Notes under the pieces: model-generated | Seen by the model: only the letters and a program-made list of their open reading frames with translations | The model's database searches: none | Told to the model about the DNA's origin: nothing | Part shown: piece by piece, positions 1 to 8,500 of the stretch | Layout of the letters: every line of letters begins with the position of its first letter | Numbering within the stretch: position 1 is the stretch's first letter | DNA from: Spirochaetaceae bacterium | GTDB taxonomy: Bacteria; Spirochaetota; Spirochaetia; DSM-27196; PWMO01 | Assembly: GCA_007693325.1 (NCBI GenBank) | Contig: REDW01000053.1 | Span: 1 to 36,600, forward strand | Direction of reading: 5' to 3' | DNA: 36,600 nt | Program-made: the position numbers and the translations under genes

Positions 1-1
1 C

Positions 2-484
2 GTGCAAGCAACAGTTGCGTATTTCAGCGTAAGCGGTAAGAACGAACAGATGGCCAAGGCGATCGATCGTGAACTGCGCGAGAAGGGCCACAGCACAGAG
101 TTGGTTTACCTCAAGCCCGCCCGACCTATGGGTGTGATCAGCGCCGTGTTCCACTCGGTGTTCAGCCGCTCGGTGGAATTGGCCGAGCGCTACACGGTGG
201 GTGAAGCAGAACTGCTGGTACTGGTGGGCCCGGTGTGGGCCAGCTCGGTGAATCCGGTGACGCGCGCGTTTCTGGCGCAGTTGTCCGATCTGAGTGGCAA
301 ACGAGTCATCAACCTTGTCTGCGGCTTCAGTCCACACGAGAACGTGGTGCGCGAGATCAACAAGCAGCTCAAGGCACACGGAGCCGGCAGGATCGTGTCA
401 AAAGCGGTGCGGCTGCGTGACTTCGACAGCCCGGACAAGACCGCAGCGGTGGCTGCCGACGTTGTGTCACAGGCGGTCAGTTGA
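2..484 (+). CDS. Flavodoxin-like FMN-binding protein
   Basis: A 160-residue protein starting at a GTG at the window edge. The N-terminus is a beta strand followed by a Ser/Gly phosphate-binding loop (YFSVSGKNEQMA, residues 7-18), the usual FMN-phosphate site of flavodoxins. The middle (LLVLVGPVWASSVNP, about residues 71-85) matches the flavin-ring loop region with its conserved Gly-Pro-Val-Trp. The likely role is a cytoplasmic FMN electron carrier or small quinone/flavin reductase; the partner is not visible. The GTG start puts the first strand at the proper distance from the N-terminus, but sequence further upstream is outside the window, so a longer form cannot be excluded. A terminator-like hairpin follows about 65 bases after the stop. 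Confidence 0.8.
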   Translation: MQATVAYFSVSGKNEQMAKAIDRELREKGHSTELVYLKPARPMGVISAVFHSVFSRSVELAERYTVGEAELLVLVGPVWASSVNPVTRAFLAQLSDLSGKRVINLVCGFSPHENVVREINKQLKAHGAGRIVSKAVRLRDFDSPDKTAAVAADVVSQAVS

Positions 485-540
485 GATAGTTTCTGCCGTT
501 GCAGCGGCCAATGGCCGGGCGCGATATACCTACCCGGCAC

Positions 541-596
541 GCAAGCAAACGCCACTGTGCTCTCTGACGGGCAGGGTGGCGTTTTTGCGCTTGCCG
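541..596 (+). terminator. Intrinsic terminator after the flavodoxin gene
   Basis: The arms AACGCCAC (548-555) and GTGGCGTT (576-583) are perfect complements across a 20-base loop, and the right arm runs into a T5 tract (582-586). Outer bases GCAAGC (541-546) and GCTTGC can extend the stem. The large loop is the weak point. Confidence 0.6.
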
Positions 597-620
597 TGTG
601 GTGCTGTCCGGGGCTATCAT
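591..620 (+). promoter_or_regulatory. Predicted sigma70-like promoter for the pterin dehydratase gene
   Basis: TTGCCG (591-596) and TATCAT (615-620) are separated by 18 bases. The predicted transcript starts about 11 bases before the ATG at 638 and would still include the GGAGG ribosome-binding site at 628-632. The -35 overlaps the tail of the preceding terminator. Confidence 0.45.
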
Positions 621-637
621 GGCAGGCGGAGGTCTTG

Positions 638-979
638 ATGGAGAACTTCGCCGACGAAACCTGCGTTCCGTGTCGCGGAGGGGTTGAACCTCTGAGGCGT
701 GCGCAGGCCGAAGCCATGCTACAGCAGTTGCCCGGGTGGCGCCTGATCGAAGAGAACGGCCAATTGCGGCTGCAGCGCGAGTTCACCTGGGCCAACTTCG
801 CCGAGGCTATCGAGTTTAGCACCGCAGTTGCCGCGATAGCCGAAGCCGCCGGGCATCATCCCAGGCTTGTCACCGAGTGGGGCAGGGTGTGCGTCCAGTG
901 GTGGACGCATGCAATAGGCGGTTTGCACCGCAACGACTTCATCATGGCGGCGCGTACCGATGGCTGTCTGCCGGACTGA
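638..979 (+). CDS. phhB: Pterin-4a-carbinolamine dehydratase (PCD/DCoH family)
   Basis: A 113-residue protein that dehydrates 4a-hydroxytetrahydrobiopterin in pterin recycling, classically beside phenylalanine hydroxylase. The family core is clear: a W-x-L/I-x strand (GWRLIEENGQLRLQREF), the HHP motif (AGHHPRLV, about residues 68-75) with the catalytic histidines, and the end motif WTHAIGGLHRNDFIMA. I chose the ATG at 638 because GGAGG lies five bases upstream (628-632). The open frame reaches back to 557, but that part contains the preceding terminator. No phenylalanine hydroxylase is in the window, so the physiological substrate is open; many bacteria carry this family with a role in molybdopterin or folate metabolism or none known. 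About 27 residues precede the usual PCD start and include a Cys-x-x-Cys (VPCRGG nearby). Confidence 0.88.
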   Translation: MENFADETCVPCRGGVEPLRRAQAEAMLQQLPGWRLIEENGQLRLQREFTWANFAEAIEFSTAVAAIAEAAGHHPRLVTEWGRVCVQWWTHAIGGLHRNDFIMAARTDGCLPD

Positions 980-1086
980 GGTCGCGCGCGGCGCGCGGCC
1001 GCCGATATCCCGGCTGGTAGTGCAGCCCGAGGTGGCTGCGGCAGTTCAGTGCAGGCGGGCGGCGATAGCTGATCATCTGGCTCAGC
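980..1086 (+). other. GC-rich intergenic spacer
   Basis: This stretch lies between the pterin dehydratase stop and the GNAT promoter. It holds runs of CG dinucleotides and a loose GCCGCC/GGCGGC pair but no T tract. I see no gene or convincing terminator here. Confidence 0.4.
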
Positions 1087-1115
1087 TTGTTTCAACGGCC
1101 CGAATTGGTTATATT
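1087..1115 (+). promoter_or_regulatory. Predicted promoter giving a leaderless GNAT/aceE transcript
   Basis: TTGTTT (1087-1092), a 17-base spacer and TATATT (1110-1115). Only six bases (1116-1121) separate the -10 box from the ATG at 1122, so the expected +1 is the A of the start codon. No Shine-Dalgarno sequence precedes the ATG. The same layout recurs at other leader genes in the window. Confidence 0.5.
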
Positions 1116-1121
1116 TCGCGC

Positions 1122-1394
1122 ATGAAAATCGAACATGTTGCGGAACGGTCGGAGTTCCAGGCAAACCTCGATGGCCACGTGGCCCATCTCAGGTACCGCG
1201 AAGCTGGTGAACGGCTGCTGGATTATCATCACACCTTCGTTCCGCCGCAACTTCGCGGTGCCGGTGTAGCCGGAACGCTGGTGAGGTACGCGCTTGAATG
1301 GGCTCGAGAACAGGGTTACACGGTGCGGCCCAGCTGTTCCTTTGTAGCGCGTTTTATTGAGCGGCATCCGCAGTACGCCGACATGACAGTGTGA
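1122..1394 (+). CDS. Small GNAT acetyltransferase (YjdJ/NATD1-type, Acetyltransf_CG)
   Basis: A 90-residue minimal GNAT-fold protein. Hallmarks are the strand pair HVAHLRYREAGERLLDYHHTFVPPQLRGAGVAGTLVRYALEWA read in segments: the YHHTFVPP turn, the acetyl-CoA pyrophosphate loop RGAGVAGTL (Q/R-x-x-G-x-G/A family motif), and the C-terminal signature PSCSFVARFIERHPQY, nearly invariant in this short subfamily. The substrate is unknown for the family. The ATG at 1122 is preferred over the upstream open frame because family members start here and a -10 box ends six bases before it. It is followed by aceE after 13 bases, so it is the probable first gene of the pyruvate dehydrogenase operon. A role in acetylating the complex is only a guess from position. 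Confidence 0.85.
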   Translation: MKIEHVAERSEFQANLDGHVAHLRYREAGERLLDYHHTFVPPQLRGAGVAGTLVRYALEWAREQGYTVRPSCSFVARFIERHPQYADMTV

Positions 1395-1407
1395 AAGGGA
1401 GGGTTGC

Positions 1408-4062
1408 GTGAGCGATCAGAAAGAGGTCTACGAACTTGAAAACCAGGAGTGGATCGACTCATTACAGTATGTGATTGACAATGAGACGCCCGAGCGTGTG
1501 CAGGAGATACTGTCACTGCTGCAGATCAGGGCGCAGCAGCACGGAGTGGACTTCTATTGCCCGGGAAACACCCCGTACATCAACACGATCCCGGTTGAGC
1601 GTGAGCAGCCCTATCCCGGGAGTCGTGAGCTGGAACGACGCATCAAGAGTGTCATCCGCTGGAACGCCATGGCGATGGTTGTGCGCGCCAATCGGGAATC
1701 GAGCGGAATCGGAGGACATATCTCGACGTTTGCGTCGGCGGCCACGCTCTACGAGGTCGGATTCAATCACTTCTTCAAAGGTCCGCAGCACAAGGACGGC
1801 CCGGACATCATCTACTACCAGGGACACGCTGCGCCGGGGATGTACTCGCGCTCCTTCGTAGAGGGGGCGCTTTCGGCGTCCGATCTGGAGAATTTCCGAC
1901 AGGAGCTGCGTCCCGACGGCGGTTTGACCTCCTATCCGCATCCGCGTTCAATGCCGCACTACTGGCAGTTTCCGACTGTTTCTATGGGGCTCGGCCCGAT
2001 GCAGGCAATCTACCAGGCGCGATTCATGCGTTATCTGGAAGATAAGGGGCTACGCCAACCAACCAGTCAGCGTGTCTGGGCTTTCATGGGCGATGGGGAG
2101 TTTGACGAGCCGGAGTCGATGGGAGCGCTGACCGTAGCAGCCCGGGAGCAGCTGAATAACCTCATTTTTGTGATCAACTGCAACCTGCAGCGCCTTGATG
2201 GTCCGGTGCGCGGCAACGGTCAGGTGATACAAGAGCTGGAGGCGGCGTTCAAGGGCGCCGGCTGGAACGTCATCAAAGTGGTGTGGGGTTCGGACTGGGA
2301 TGCGTTGCTTGCCAGGGACAAGGACGGACTGCTGGTCAAGCGAATGGGAGAAGTGGTTGACGGTCAACTTCAGAAGTATACCGTTGCCGGGGGTGAGTAC
2401 ATACGCAACAATTTCTTTGCGCAAGACAAACGATTGCTCAAGATGGTAGAGGGCTATTCGGATGAGCAGCTGGAGAAGATGCGTCGCGGCGGTCACGATC
2501 CGCTGAAGGTCTACAATGCGTACTACCAGGCCACCCGCTCCGAGAAGGTGCCAACGGTGATCCTGGCGCACACCGTGAAGGGGTACGGCCTCGGTGAAGC
2601 CGGCGAGGGCCGTAACGTTACGCATCAGCAGAAGAAGCTCAACGAAGACGAGCTGCGCCACTTCCGCAGCCGCTTCGGTATCCCGATTTCCGATGAAGAG
2701 CTCAAGCAGGCGCCGTTCTATGCGTTTCCAGAGGATAGCGAAGAGGCCAGGTACCTGAAGACGCGCCGCCAGGAACTCGGCGGCCACATACCGCATCGCA
2801 GCGCCGCCGGCGAAGCGCTGGAGGAACCCGGTGACAAGATTTTCAGCGATTTCTACAACGGGTCGGGCGACCGCGAGGTTGCCACCACCATGGCTATCGT
2901 GCAGATGCTCAGCGGACTTCTGAAGGACAAGAACGTCGGCAAACGGATGGTGCCCATCGTGCCGGATGAATCGCGTACCTTCGGCATGGAGTCTTTGTTC
3001 CGCCAGGTTGGGATCTATTCGCACGTTGGACAGAACTACGAGCCGGTCGACAAGGAGAGCCTGCTCTACTACAAAGAGGCAACCGACGGTGCAATTCTGG
3101 AGGAGGGCATTACCGAGGCCGGCTGCATGTCGTCGTTTATCGCTGCCGGGACCTCGTACTCAACGTACGGCATAACGATGATCCCGTTCTTCATTTACTA
3201 CTCGATGTTCGGATTCCAACGCGTCGGCGACTTCATCTGGGCGGCCGCAGATGCCCGTGCGCGCGGATTCCTTGTCGGCGGAACCGCCGGCCGTACCAGT
3301 CTGCCCGGCGAGGGCCTGCAACACGCCGATGGCCATAGCCATGTACTGGCGCTGCCGGTACCTAGCCTGCGAGCCTACGATCCGGCCTACGCCTATGAAG
3401 TTGCGGTGATCCTGCGCGAGGGTTTCCGCCGCATGTACGTCGAGCAGGAAGACCTGATCTATTACATCACCGTGATGAACGATAACTACAAGCAGCCGCC
3501 GATGCCCGAAGGTATCGAGGATGGCATCATCCGCGGACTCTACCGCTTCCAGAAGGGCAAGAAGAAGGCCCAGGTGCACCTGTGGGGCAGCGGTGCAATT
3601 CTCAATGAATCGGTCAAAGCAGCCGCTATTCTGCGCGATGACTTTGGCATTGAAGCCGACGTCTGGAGCGCCCCGGGATACAAACAGCTCTATCAGGATG
3701 CCATCGAGACCGACCGCTGGAACCGTCTGCACCCCGATAAGCAGCAGCGCGTGGCCTATGTCAGCGAGTGTATGCACAAGGAGCACGGCGTGGTAGTGGC
3801 GGCCTCAGACTACATGAAGGCGCTTCCGTTGCTGGTGGCCCCGTGGGTACCGCTTCCGATGACGGTGCTGGGTACCGACGGGTTCGGGCGTTCGGACAAC
3901 CGCGGTGCGCTGCGTGACTACTTTGAGGTGGACGCAAAGCACATCGTGCTGGCCGCGCTGCACGCACTCTACCACGAAGGGCAGCTTGAGAAGAAACAGG
4001 TGACCGAAGCCATCAAGAAACTCAAGATCAACGCCGACAAGTCCGACCCGTTGCAGCTCTGA
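1408..4062 (+). CDS. aceE: Pyruvate dehydrogenase E1 component, homodimeric AceE type
   Basis: An 884-residue thiamine-diphosphate enzyme that decarboxylates pyruvate and acetylates the lipoyl group of E2. Length and sequence fit the homodimeric E1 of Proteobacteria and Actinobacteria, not the alpha/beta E1 of most Firmicutes. The ThDP/Mg motif is GDGEFDEPES at residues 228-237, ending in the conserved VINCNLQRLDGPV (255-267, Asn257/Asn259). The active-site region HISTFASAATLYEVGFNHFF is near residues 104-123, and the pyrimidine-domain segment with AGRTSLPGEGLQHADGHSH is in the C-terminal half. The start is GTG with AAGGGAGGG at 1395-1403. It is the first large gene of aceE-aceF-lpd, 12 bases from aceF. 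I see no truncation or missing catalytic residue. Confidence 0.97.
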   Translation: MSDQKEVYELENQEWIDSLQYVIDNETPERVQEILSLLQIRAQQHGVDFYCPGNTPYINTIPVEREQPYPGSRELERRIKSVIRWNAMAMVVRANRESSGIGGHISTFASAATLYEVGFNHFFKGPQHKDGPDIIYYQGHAAPGMYSRSFVEGALSASDLENFRQELRPDGGLTSYPHPRSMPHYWQFPTVSMGLGPMQAIYQARFMRYLEDKGLRQPTSQRVWAFMGDGEFDEPESMGALTVAAREQLNNLIFVINCNLQRLDGPVRGNGQVIQELEAAFKGAGWNVIKVVWGSDWDALLARDKDGLLVKRMGEVVDGQLQKYTVAGGEYIRNNFFAQDKRLLKMVEGYSDEQLEKMRRGGHDPLKVYNAYYQATRSEKVPTVILAHTVKGYGLGEAGEGRNVTHQQKKLNEDELRHFRSRFGIPISDEELKQAPFYAFPEDSEEARYLKTRRQELGGHIPHRSAAGEALEEPGDKIFSDFYNGSGDREVATTMAIVQMLSGLLKDKNVGKRMVPIVPDESRTFGMESLFRQVGIYSHVGQNYEPVDKESLLYYKEATDGAILEEGITEAGCMSSFIAAGTSYSTYGITMIPFFIYYSMFGFQRVGDFIWAAADARARGFLVGGTAGRTSLPGEGLQHADGHSHVLALPVPSLRAYDPAYAYEVAVILREGFRRMYVEQEDLIYYITVMNDNYKQPPMPEGIEDGIIRGLYRFQKGKKKAQVHLWGSGAILNESVKAAAILRDDFGIEADVWSAPGYKQLYQDAIETDRWNRLHPDKQQRVAYVSECMHKEHGVVVAASDYMKALPLLVAPWVPLPMTVLGTDGFGRSDNRGALRDYFEVDAKHIVLAALHALYHEGQLEKKQVTEAIKKLKINADKSDPLQL

Positions 4063-4074
4063 GGAGGCACAGCA

Positions 4075-5433
4075 ATGATGCAAGAAGTAACACTGCCGGA
4101 GATATCGGAAAACGTCGAGTCCGCAATGGTCATCAGCGTGCTGGTCTCCAAGGGGGATCGGGTGGAGGCCGACCAGGCGCTGCTGGAAATCGAGACCGAC
4201 AAAGCTACCGCAGAAGTTCCGGCACCCGCGGCCGGTAGCGTGTCTGAGGTACTGGTAGCCGAAGGCGATGAGATCAAGGTCGGCGCGGTAATTGCTAAAA
4301 TCGACACCGCGGACGGTTCAAGCACAGAAGACGATTCGAGCAGCGATGACGGCGGCAAAACAGAAAGTGAGCAGGGTGCAGAGGCCTCTGCCGAAGCGGA
4401 GCCCGAGGCGGAACCTGAGAGCGAACCCGAGGAGGAACCTGATCGCGCGCCTGAGGCGGAGCGGCAGGACACGCACAGGGTGCCGCCGACAGTCGGCGGG
4501 TCGGTGCCGGCATCGCCTTCCACACGCCGGCTGGCGCGCGAGATCGGGGTTGATATCGCCGAGGTGCACGGCAGTGGCCCGGCAGGGCGCATCAGTGCCG
4601 ATGACGTGAAGCGCCACGCGCGCGAGGAACGCGGCGGCAGCGCCGCGCCGGCCGCAGCGCGGCACCCCGCTGAAGCGGGTATGACCAGCGCCTTCTCTTT
4701 ACCGGACTTTTCCAAATGGGGGCCAACGCGGCGCGAGAAGCTGAACAGTGTCCGGCGTATCACCGGCGAGAATACCCAGGCGGCGTGGCAGACAATTCCG
4801 CATGTCACGCAGTTCGATGAAGCCGACGTCACCGCGCTGGAGCAGTTTCGCCAGAAGCACGCCCGGCGCGCCGAAAAGAGCGGCGTCAAGCTGACCGTCA
4901 CCGCCATTCTGATCAAAGTGGTGGCGCGCGCGCTGCAGCGCTTTCCGCGATTCAATGCCAGTCTCGATGCAGCCGCCGGGGAGATAATCTACAAGGACTT
5001 CATCAACATCTCGGTGGCCGCCGATACCGATCGCGGCCTGCTGGTGCCGGTTGTGCGCGACGTCAACCAGAAGTCGATTATCACGCTCTCCGGCGAGCTG
5101 GGCGAGCTGGCCGCGCGTGCCCGTGACAAGAAGATCAAGCCCGAAGAGATGCAGGGCGGCACGTTTACCATCTCAAACCTGGGCGGTATTGGTGGTACGG
5201 CGTTTACGCCGGTGGTGTTTGCGCCTCAGGTAGCTATCCTCGGGGTGGCCCGTACGCAAACGAGGCCGGTGTGGCAGGACGAGAGATTTGTACCGCGGCT
5301 GATGCTGCCGTTGTCGCTGTCTTACGATCACCGCGTGATCGATGGGGCGGACGGTGCGCGTTTCGTGCGCTGGATCTGTGAGGCACTCGAGCAGCCACTC
5401 TTCATGGATCTCGAAGGAGAACACGATGAGTAA
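4075..5433 (+). CDS. aceF: Dihydrolipoamide acetyltransferase (E2 of pyruvate dehydrogenase)
   Basis: A 452-residue E2 that transfers the acetyl group to CoA and forms the core of the complex. It has one lipoyl domain (about residues 1-78, lipoylated Lys43 in EIETDKATAEV), an unusually acidic Glu/Ala/Pro linker (about 80-135), a peripheral-subunit-binding domain (about 146-182, SPSTRRLAREIGVDIAEVHGSG read as two halves) and the catalytic acyltransferase domain ending in SYDHRVIDGADG, with His419 and Asp423. E. coli AceF has three lipoyl domains; one is common elsewhere. ATG codons lie at 4075 and 4078 after GAGGAGG, so either may be used. The last eight bases overlap lpd, implying translational coupling. 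Confidence 0.96.
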   Translation: MMQEVTLPEISENVESAMVISVLVSKGDRVEADQALLEIETDKATAEVPAPAAGSVSEVLVAEGDEIKVGAVIAKIDTADGSSTEDDSSSDDGGKTESEQGAEASAEAEPEAEPESEPEEEPDRAPEAERQDTHRVPPTVGGSVPASPSTRRLAREIGVDIAEVHGSGPAGRISADDVKRHAREERGGSAAPAAARHPAEAGMTSAFSLPDFSKWGPTRREKLNSVRRITGENTQAAWQTIPHVTQFDEADVTALEQFRQKHARRAEKSGVKLTVTAILIKVVARALQRFPRFNASLDAAAGEIIYKDFINISVAADTDRGLLVPVVRDVNQKSIITLSGELGELAARARDKKIKPEEMQGGTFTISNLGGIGGTAFTPVVFAPQVAILGVARTQTRPVWQDERFVPRLMLPLSLSYDHRVIDGADGARFVRWICEALEQPLFMDLEGEHDE

Positions 5434-6853
5434 GAGCACCCAGACGCTGGTAATTGGCGGCGGCCCCGGTGGCTACGCGGCGGCATTCCGCGCGGCGGAC
5501 CTCGGCCAGCAGGTCATCCTGGTTGATCCTCTACCCAACCCCGGCGGGGTCTGTCTGCACTGGGGGTGCATCCCCACCAAGGCGCTGCTCCACGTTGTCA
5601 AAGTCAAGGATGAGGCGCGCCAGGCCGCTGAGTGGGGCTTGAGTTACGGTGAGCCTGCATTTGATCTGGATAAGCTGCGTTCGTTCAAGGACGGCGTGAT
5701 TGAGAAACTGACCGGGGGGCTGGCCCAGCTGGTCAAGCAGCGCAAGATCGAGCACCTGCACGGCACTGCCAGGTTCATCTCGGAAAAGGAGGCCCTCGTT
5801 ACCCTGACCGATGATTCCGAAGAAAACGTCAGCTTTGAGCACGCCATTGTTGCTACCGGTGCGTCACCGGTTTCACTGCCCAACGTGGAGCTGCAATCCG
5901 AGCGGATTCTCAGCGCACGCAGCGCGCTCGAGTTGAAGGAGATCCCCGATTCGCTGTTGGTGATCGGTGGTGGCTATATCGGACTCGAGTTGGGATCGGT
6001 GTTCGGCAAACTCGGCTCACGGGTAACGGTAGTCGAGATGCTGCCGGGTATCATGTCCGGTGCCGATCGCGACCTGGTATCCGTCTTTGAGAAGCAGAAC
6101 GGTGAAGAAGTTTTCAAGGAGATCCTTACCAATACGGTGGTCGAAAACATCGAGGAGAGCGGGGACGGTTTGAAGGTAACGATGAAGAGCGCTGAAGGCG
6201 ACAGGGGCACCAGCAAGACTGAGACTTATGCCCGTGTGCTGATGACGATTGGTCAGCGGCCCAACAGCGCGGATCTTGGGCTGGACCAGGCTGGAGTCGA
6301 GACCGATGAACGCGGCTTTGTCAAAGTCGATGATCAGCGCAGAACCACTGTCAAGAACATCTTTGCCGTAGGGGATATCACCGGCCCACCACTTCTGGCG
6401 CACAAGGCTAATCTTGAAGGCAAGGTAGCCGCGGAAGTGATTTCCGGCCACAAGAGCGCTTATGACCCGGCAACCATCCCGGCGGTGGAGTACACCGATC
6501 CGGAGATCGCGTGGGCCGGTATCACCGAGCAGCAGGCCAGAGAACGGGAGCTGGATGTCGAAGTGACAGCATTTCCATGGGCCGCTTCGGGACGTTCGGT
6601 GGCCATGGGATCGGGCGTTGGCAAGACCAAACTGATTATCGAGCGCAACAGCGGACGCATTCTGGGGGTTGGAATTGCCGGGCGTGACGCCGGTGAGTTG
6701 ATTGCCGAAGGGATGCTGGCCATTGAAATGGGAGCCGTTGCCGAGGACTTGGCCCTTACGGTGCATCCGCATCCTACGCTGAGTGAGACCATCATGGAAG
6801 CAGCCGAGCTTTTCTCGGGCAGCGCCACGCACGTCTACCGCAGAAAGAAGTAG
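5426..6853 (+). CDS. lpd: Dihydrolipoamide dehydrogenase (E3)
   Basis: A 475-residue FAD/NAD disulfide oxidoreductase that reoxidises the lipoyl arm of E2. Visible motifs are the FAD-binding GGGPGGYAAAF (11-21), the redox disulfide GGVCLHWGCIPTK (Cys43/Cys48), the NAD-binding GGGYIGLELG, the second FAD motif IFAVGDITGPPLLAHKA, and the C-terminal catalytic HPHPTLSE with His449 and Glu454. The His-Trp between the redox cysteines (LHWG in place of the common LNVG) is a modest variation seen in AceE-associated E3 proteins. The ATG at 5426 follows GAAGGAG and overlaps the aceF stop. It ends 24 bases before a convergent gene with no strong terminator between them. Confidence 0.96.
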   Translation: MSKSTQTLVIGGGPGGYAAAFRAADLGQQVILVDPLPNPGGVCLHWGCIPTKALLHVVKVKDEARQAAEWGLSYGEPAFDLDKLRSFKDGVIEKLTGGLAQLVKQRKIEHLHGTARFISEKEALVTLTDDSEENVSFEHAIVATGASPVSLPNVELQSERILSARSALELKEIPDSLLVIGGGYIGLELGSVFGKLGSRVTVVEMLPGIMSGADRDLVSVFEKQNGEEVFKEILTNTVVENIEESGDGLKVTMKSAEGDRGTSKTETYARVLMTIGQRPNSADLGLDQAGVETDERGFVKVDDQRRTTVKNIFAVGDITGPPLLAHKANLEGKVAAEVISGHKSAYDPATIPAVEYTDPEIAWAGITEQQARERELDVEVTAFPWAASGRSVAMGSGVGKTKLIIERNSGRILGVGIAGRDAGELIAEGMLAIEMGAVAEDLALTVHPHPTLSETIMEAAELFSGSATHVYRRKK

Positions 6854-6877
6854 CGGCGTCCGGGCGCTGACGCGCGA

Positions 6878-7405
6878 TCAGCGGTCGAAGTAGGGGCTCT
6901 TTCCGCTCACCGACAGCGGTAGCCCGTATGCCAGCACGATGTCATTGGAGAACAGGCCCAGATCCAGCGCCGACTTCCCGGCGCTGAACATGATTCTGGT
7001 GTCAACCCGGGCGTCGGCTGCTACCGCGGCCGCGGAACCGCAGGCAATCCCGAGATCACCGCTGCAAAACGAGCAGACTGCGCCGGCGGCCGCGCTTGCC
7101 GCGCAGTCCTCAAACCCGCAGTAGCCGCAGTTGGGGATATTGCGGACGTTGTTGCGACTTCCCAGCAGGACAACCGCTATTGACGAGCGCATATTGCCGG
7201 CGTCGCGAACGAAGAACGCCAGGTTCTTTTCTTCGCCGATCTTCTGCATTCTGTCGGCCAGGCGGTCCTTGTCCTTCTCGGTCAGTAGCAGAGTTTCCAG
7301 CTCGTCAACGCCGCGGCCCTTGGGTGCTGTTCGCGCTGCAACGCACATCAGTCGGGCAACTTCGATGGCCCCTTCGGTTTCCAGAGTGTTTGATGCTATG
7401 TTCAT
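6878..7405 (-). CDS. DUF2148 cysteine-rich (ferredoxin-domain) protein
   Basis: A 175-residue protein of the DUF2148 family. The N-terminal signature (VARLMCVAARTAPKGRGVDEL) is followed by a cysteine cluster NCGYCGFEDCA and then CSFCSGDLGIACGSAAA, and the end contains DTRIMFSAGKSAL. The pattern of cysteines suggests an Fe-S cluster; function is unknown in the family, found mainly in anaerobes. I chose the ATG at 7405 over the upstream ATGs because a -10 box (TATGAT) lies just before it; an ATG at 7417 falls inside that box. The gene is divergent from the CobW gene, with about 90 bases shared between the two starts, and convergent with lpd. Confidence 0.85.
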   Translation of the reverse strand: MNIASNTLETEGAIEVARLMCVAARTAPKGRGVDELETLLLTEKDKDRLADRMQKIGEEKNLAFFVRDAGNMRSSIAVVLLGSRNNVRNIPNCGYCGFEDCAASAAAGAVCSFCSGDLGIACGSAAAVAADARVDTRIMFSAGKSALDLGLFSNDIVLAYGLPLSVSGKSPYFDR

Positions 7406-7412
7406 AGGTGCA

Positions 7413-7441
7413 ATCATAGCCGGGCTTGACCACCTACGCAA
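7413..7441 (-). promoter_or_regulatory. Predicted promoter giving a leaderless DUF2148 mRNA
   Basis: Minus strand: TTGCGT (7436-7441), a 17-base spacer and TATGAT (7413-7418, five of six consensus bases). Seven bases separate the box from the ATG at 7405. No Shine-Dalgarno sequence is visible. Confidence 0.5.
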
Positions 7442-7458
7442 CAGAAAAGTGGTTCCCG

Positions 7459-7487
7459 TTGACAGTTGCGCGCTGCTATCGTAGCTT
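7459..7487 (+). promoter_or_regulatory. Predicted promoter for cobW-nicO
   Basis: A perfect TTGACA (7459-7464), a 17-base spacer and TAGCTT (7482-7487). Eight bases follow before the ATG at 7496, so the transcript would have almost no leader. The -10 box is weak. It is back to back with the DUF2148 promoter, so one bound regulator could affect both. Confidence 0.45.
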
Positions 7488-7495
7488 CATCAGAG

Positions 7496-8500
7496 ATGAC
7501 CGGTTTTGTAGATCAGAAGCAGATGGGCCGTATTCCGGTCACTCTCATTACCGGGTTTCTCGGGGCAGGCAAGAGCAGCCTGATTAACCGGCTGATTGGA
7601 TCGTTTCCCAAACGGCGCTTTGCCGTTATTGTGAACGAGTTTGGTGAGGTGCCGCTCGAGAGCCAGATTATCCGCAGCCACAAGGGTGACATTTACGAGT
7701 TCTCCAACGGCTGCATGTGTTGCGTGGCGCGCAATGACCTGATGCGCGCAGTGCGTCGGCTGGCACAACGCGAAGAGCGCTTCGACCACCTGGTTGTCGA
7801 GGCATCAGGACTCTCAGATCCGGTGCCGGTTGCGCGCAGCTTTCTGCAGCAGCCTGAACAGTACAGCCTGCAAACGGTGGTTTGCGTGGTCGACGCCGTC
7901 AGTTTTCTGCAGTACCGCCGCGAGTTTCCGGTGGCCGAGACCCAGGTGCGGTTTTCCGACTTTGTGCTGATCAGTAAGTCGGACAGCCTAACCTCAAAGC
8001 GGATCATGGAAGTAGAGCGTGAGGTGGCGCGAATAAGCCCGGCACCGCTGGTTCGGCTTGGGCCGCGGACGCCGTTGGCACTCTACCTCGACGACGTGCC
8101 ACAGCACAGCGCCACCCGCCGGGTTGCAGATCTGAAGCAGCATAGCGTTGCGGTACACGGGACTGTATCGCACTGCACGCTTTCGGCCACTGAGCCGATC
8201 GATCCGGCTGCGTTTCGCCGGTTTGTAGACAATTTGCCCGAGGGTGTGATTCGCGGCAAGGGAGTGGTACATTTCTCCGGCAAAGACGGAAGGCGATACA
8301 AGGCTATCCTTCAGGTCGTGGGTGCGCGGCGCGAGCTCGACGCGGTGCGCTGGAAGCGCGCCGAAGCTCGTCGCAGCGATTTGCTGATTATCGGGCGCGG
8401 GATCGACCCGCAGGCCCTGACTCAGCAGTTTTTGCAGTGTCGTTCCAGTACGGTGCTCTCAGATGAGCAGACGGGTCCGCGAAAGTTATGCGTAGAATAA
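7496..8500 (+). CDS. CobW/COG0523-family metallochaperone GTPase
   Basis: A 334-residue GTPase of the CobW/ZNG1/Nha3 family, which loads Zn, Co or other metals onto target proteins. It has a Walker A loop GFLGAGKSS (residues 20-28), the metal-binding CMCC motif in NGCMCCVARNDL (Cys73, Cys75, Cys76), VVEASGLSDP (switch/Walker B region), a guanine-base motif SKSD, and a C-terminal CobW_C domain. There is no His-rich tail. I chose the ATG at 7496. An in-frame TTG at 7466 would put the -10 region inside the coding sequence. The gene overlaps the following NicO-type transporter by 13 bases. This pairing suggests a shared metal, most plausibly Ni, Co or Zn; the sequence does not tell which. Confidence 0.9.
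   Translation: MTGFVDQKQMGRIPVTLITGFLGAGKSSLINRLIGSFPKRRFAVIVNEFGEVPLESQIIRSHKGDIYEFSNGCMCCVARNDLMRAVRRLAQREERFDHLVVEASGLSDPVPVARSFLQQPEQYSLQTVVCVVDAVSFLQYRREFPVAETQVRFSDFVLISKSDSLTSKRIMEVEREVARISPAPLVRLGPRTPLALYLDDVPQHSATRRVADLKQHSVAVHGTVSHCTLSATEPIDPAAFRRFVDNLPEGVIRGKGVVHFSGKDGRRYKAILQVVGARRELDAVRWKRAEARRSDLLIIGRGIDPQALTQQFLQCRSSTVLSDEQTGPRKLCVE

Noticed and set aside
557..637. An upstream extension of the pterin dehydratase
   Set aside because: It would encode the preceding terminator and promoter. The ATG at 638 has GGAGG at good spacing and fits family length.
6854..6877. Terminator between convergent lpd and DUF2148 genes
   Set aside because: Only a five-base GCGTC/GACGC stem is present in 24 bases with no T tract.
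7466..7495. An upstream TTG start for the CobW protein
   Set aside because: It places the promoter -10 inside the coding region. Family proteins need no such extension.
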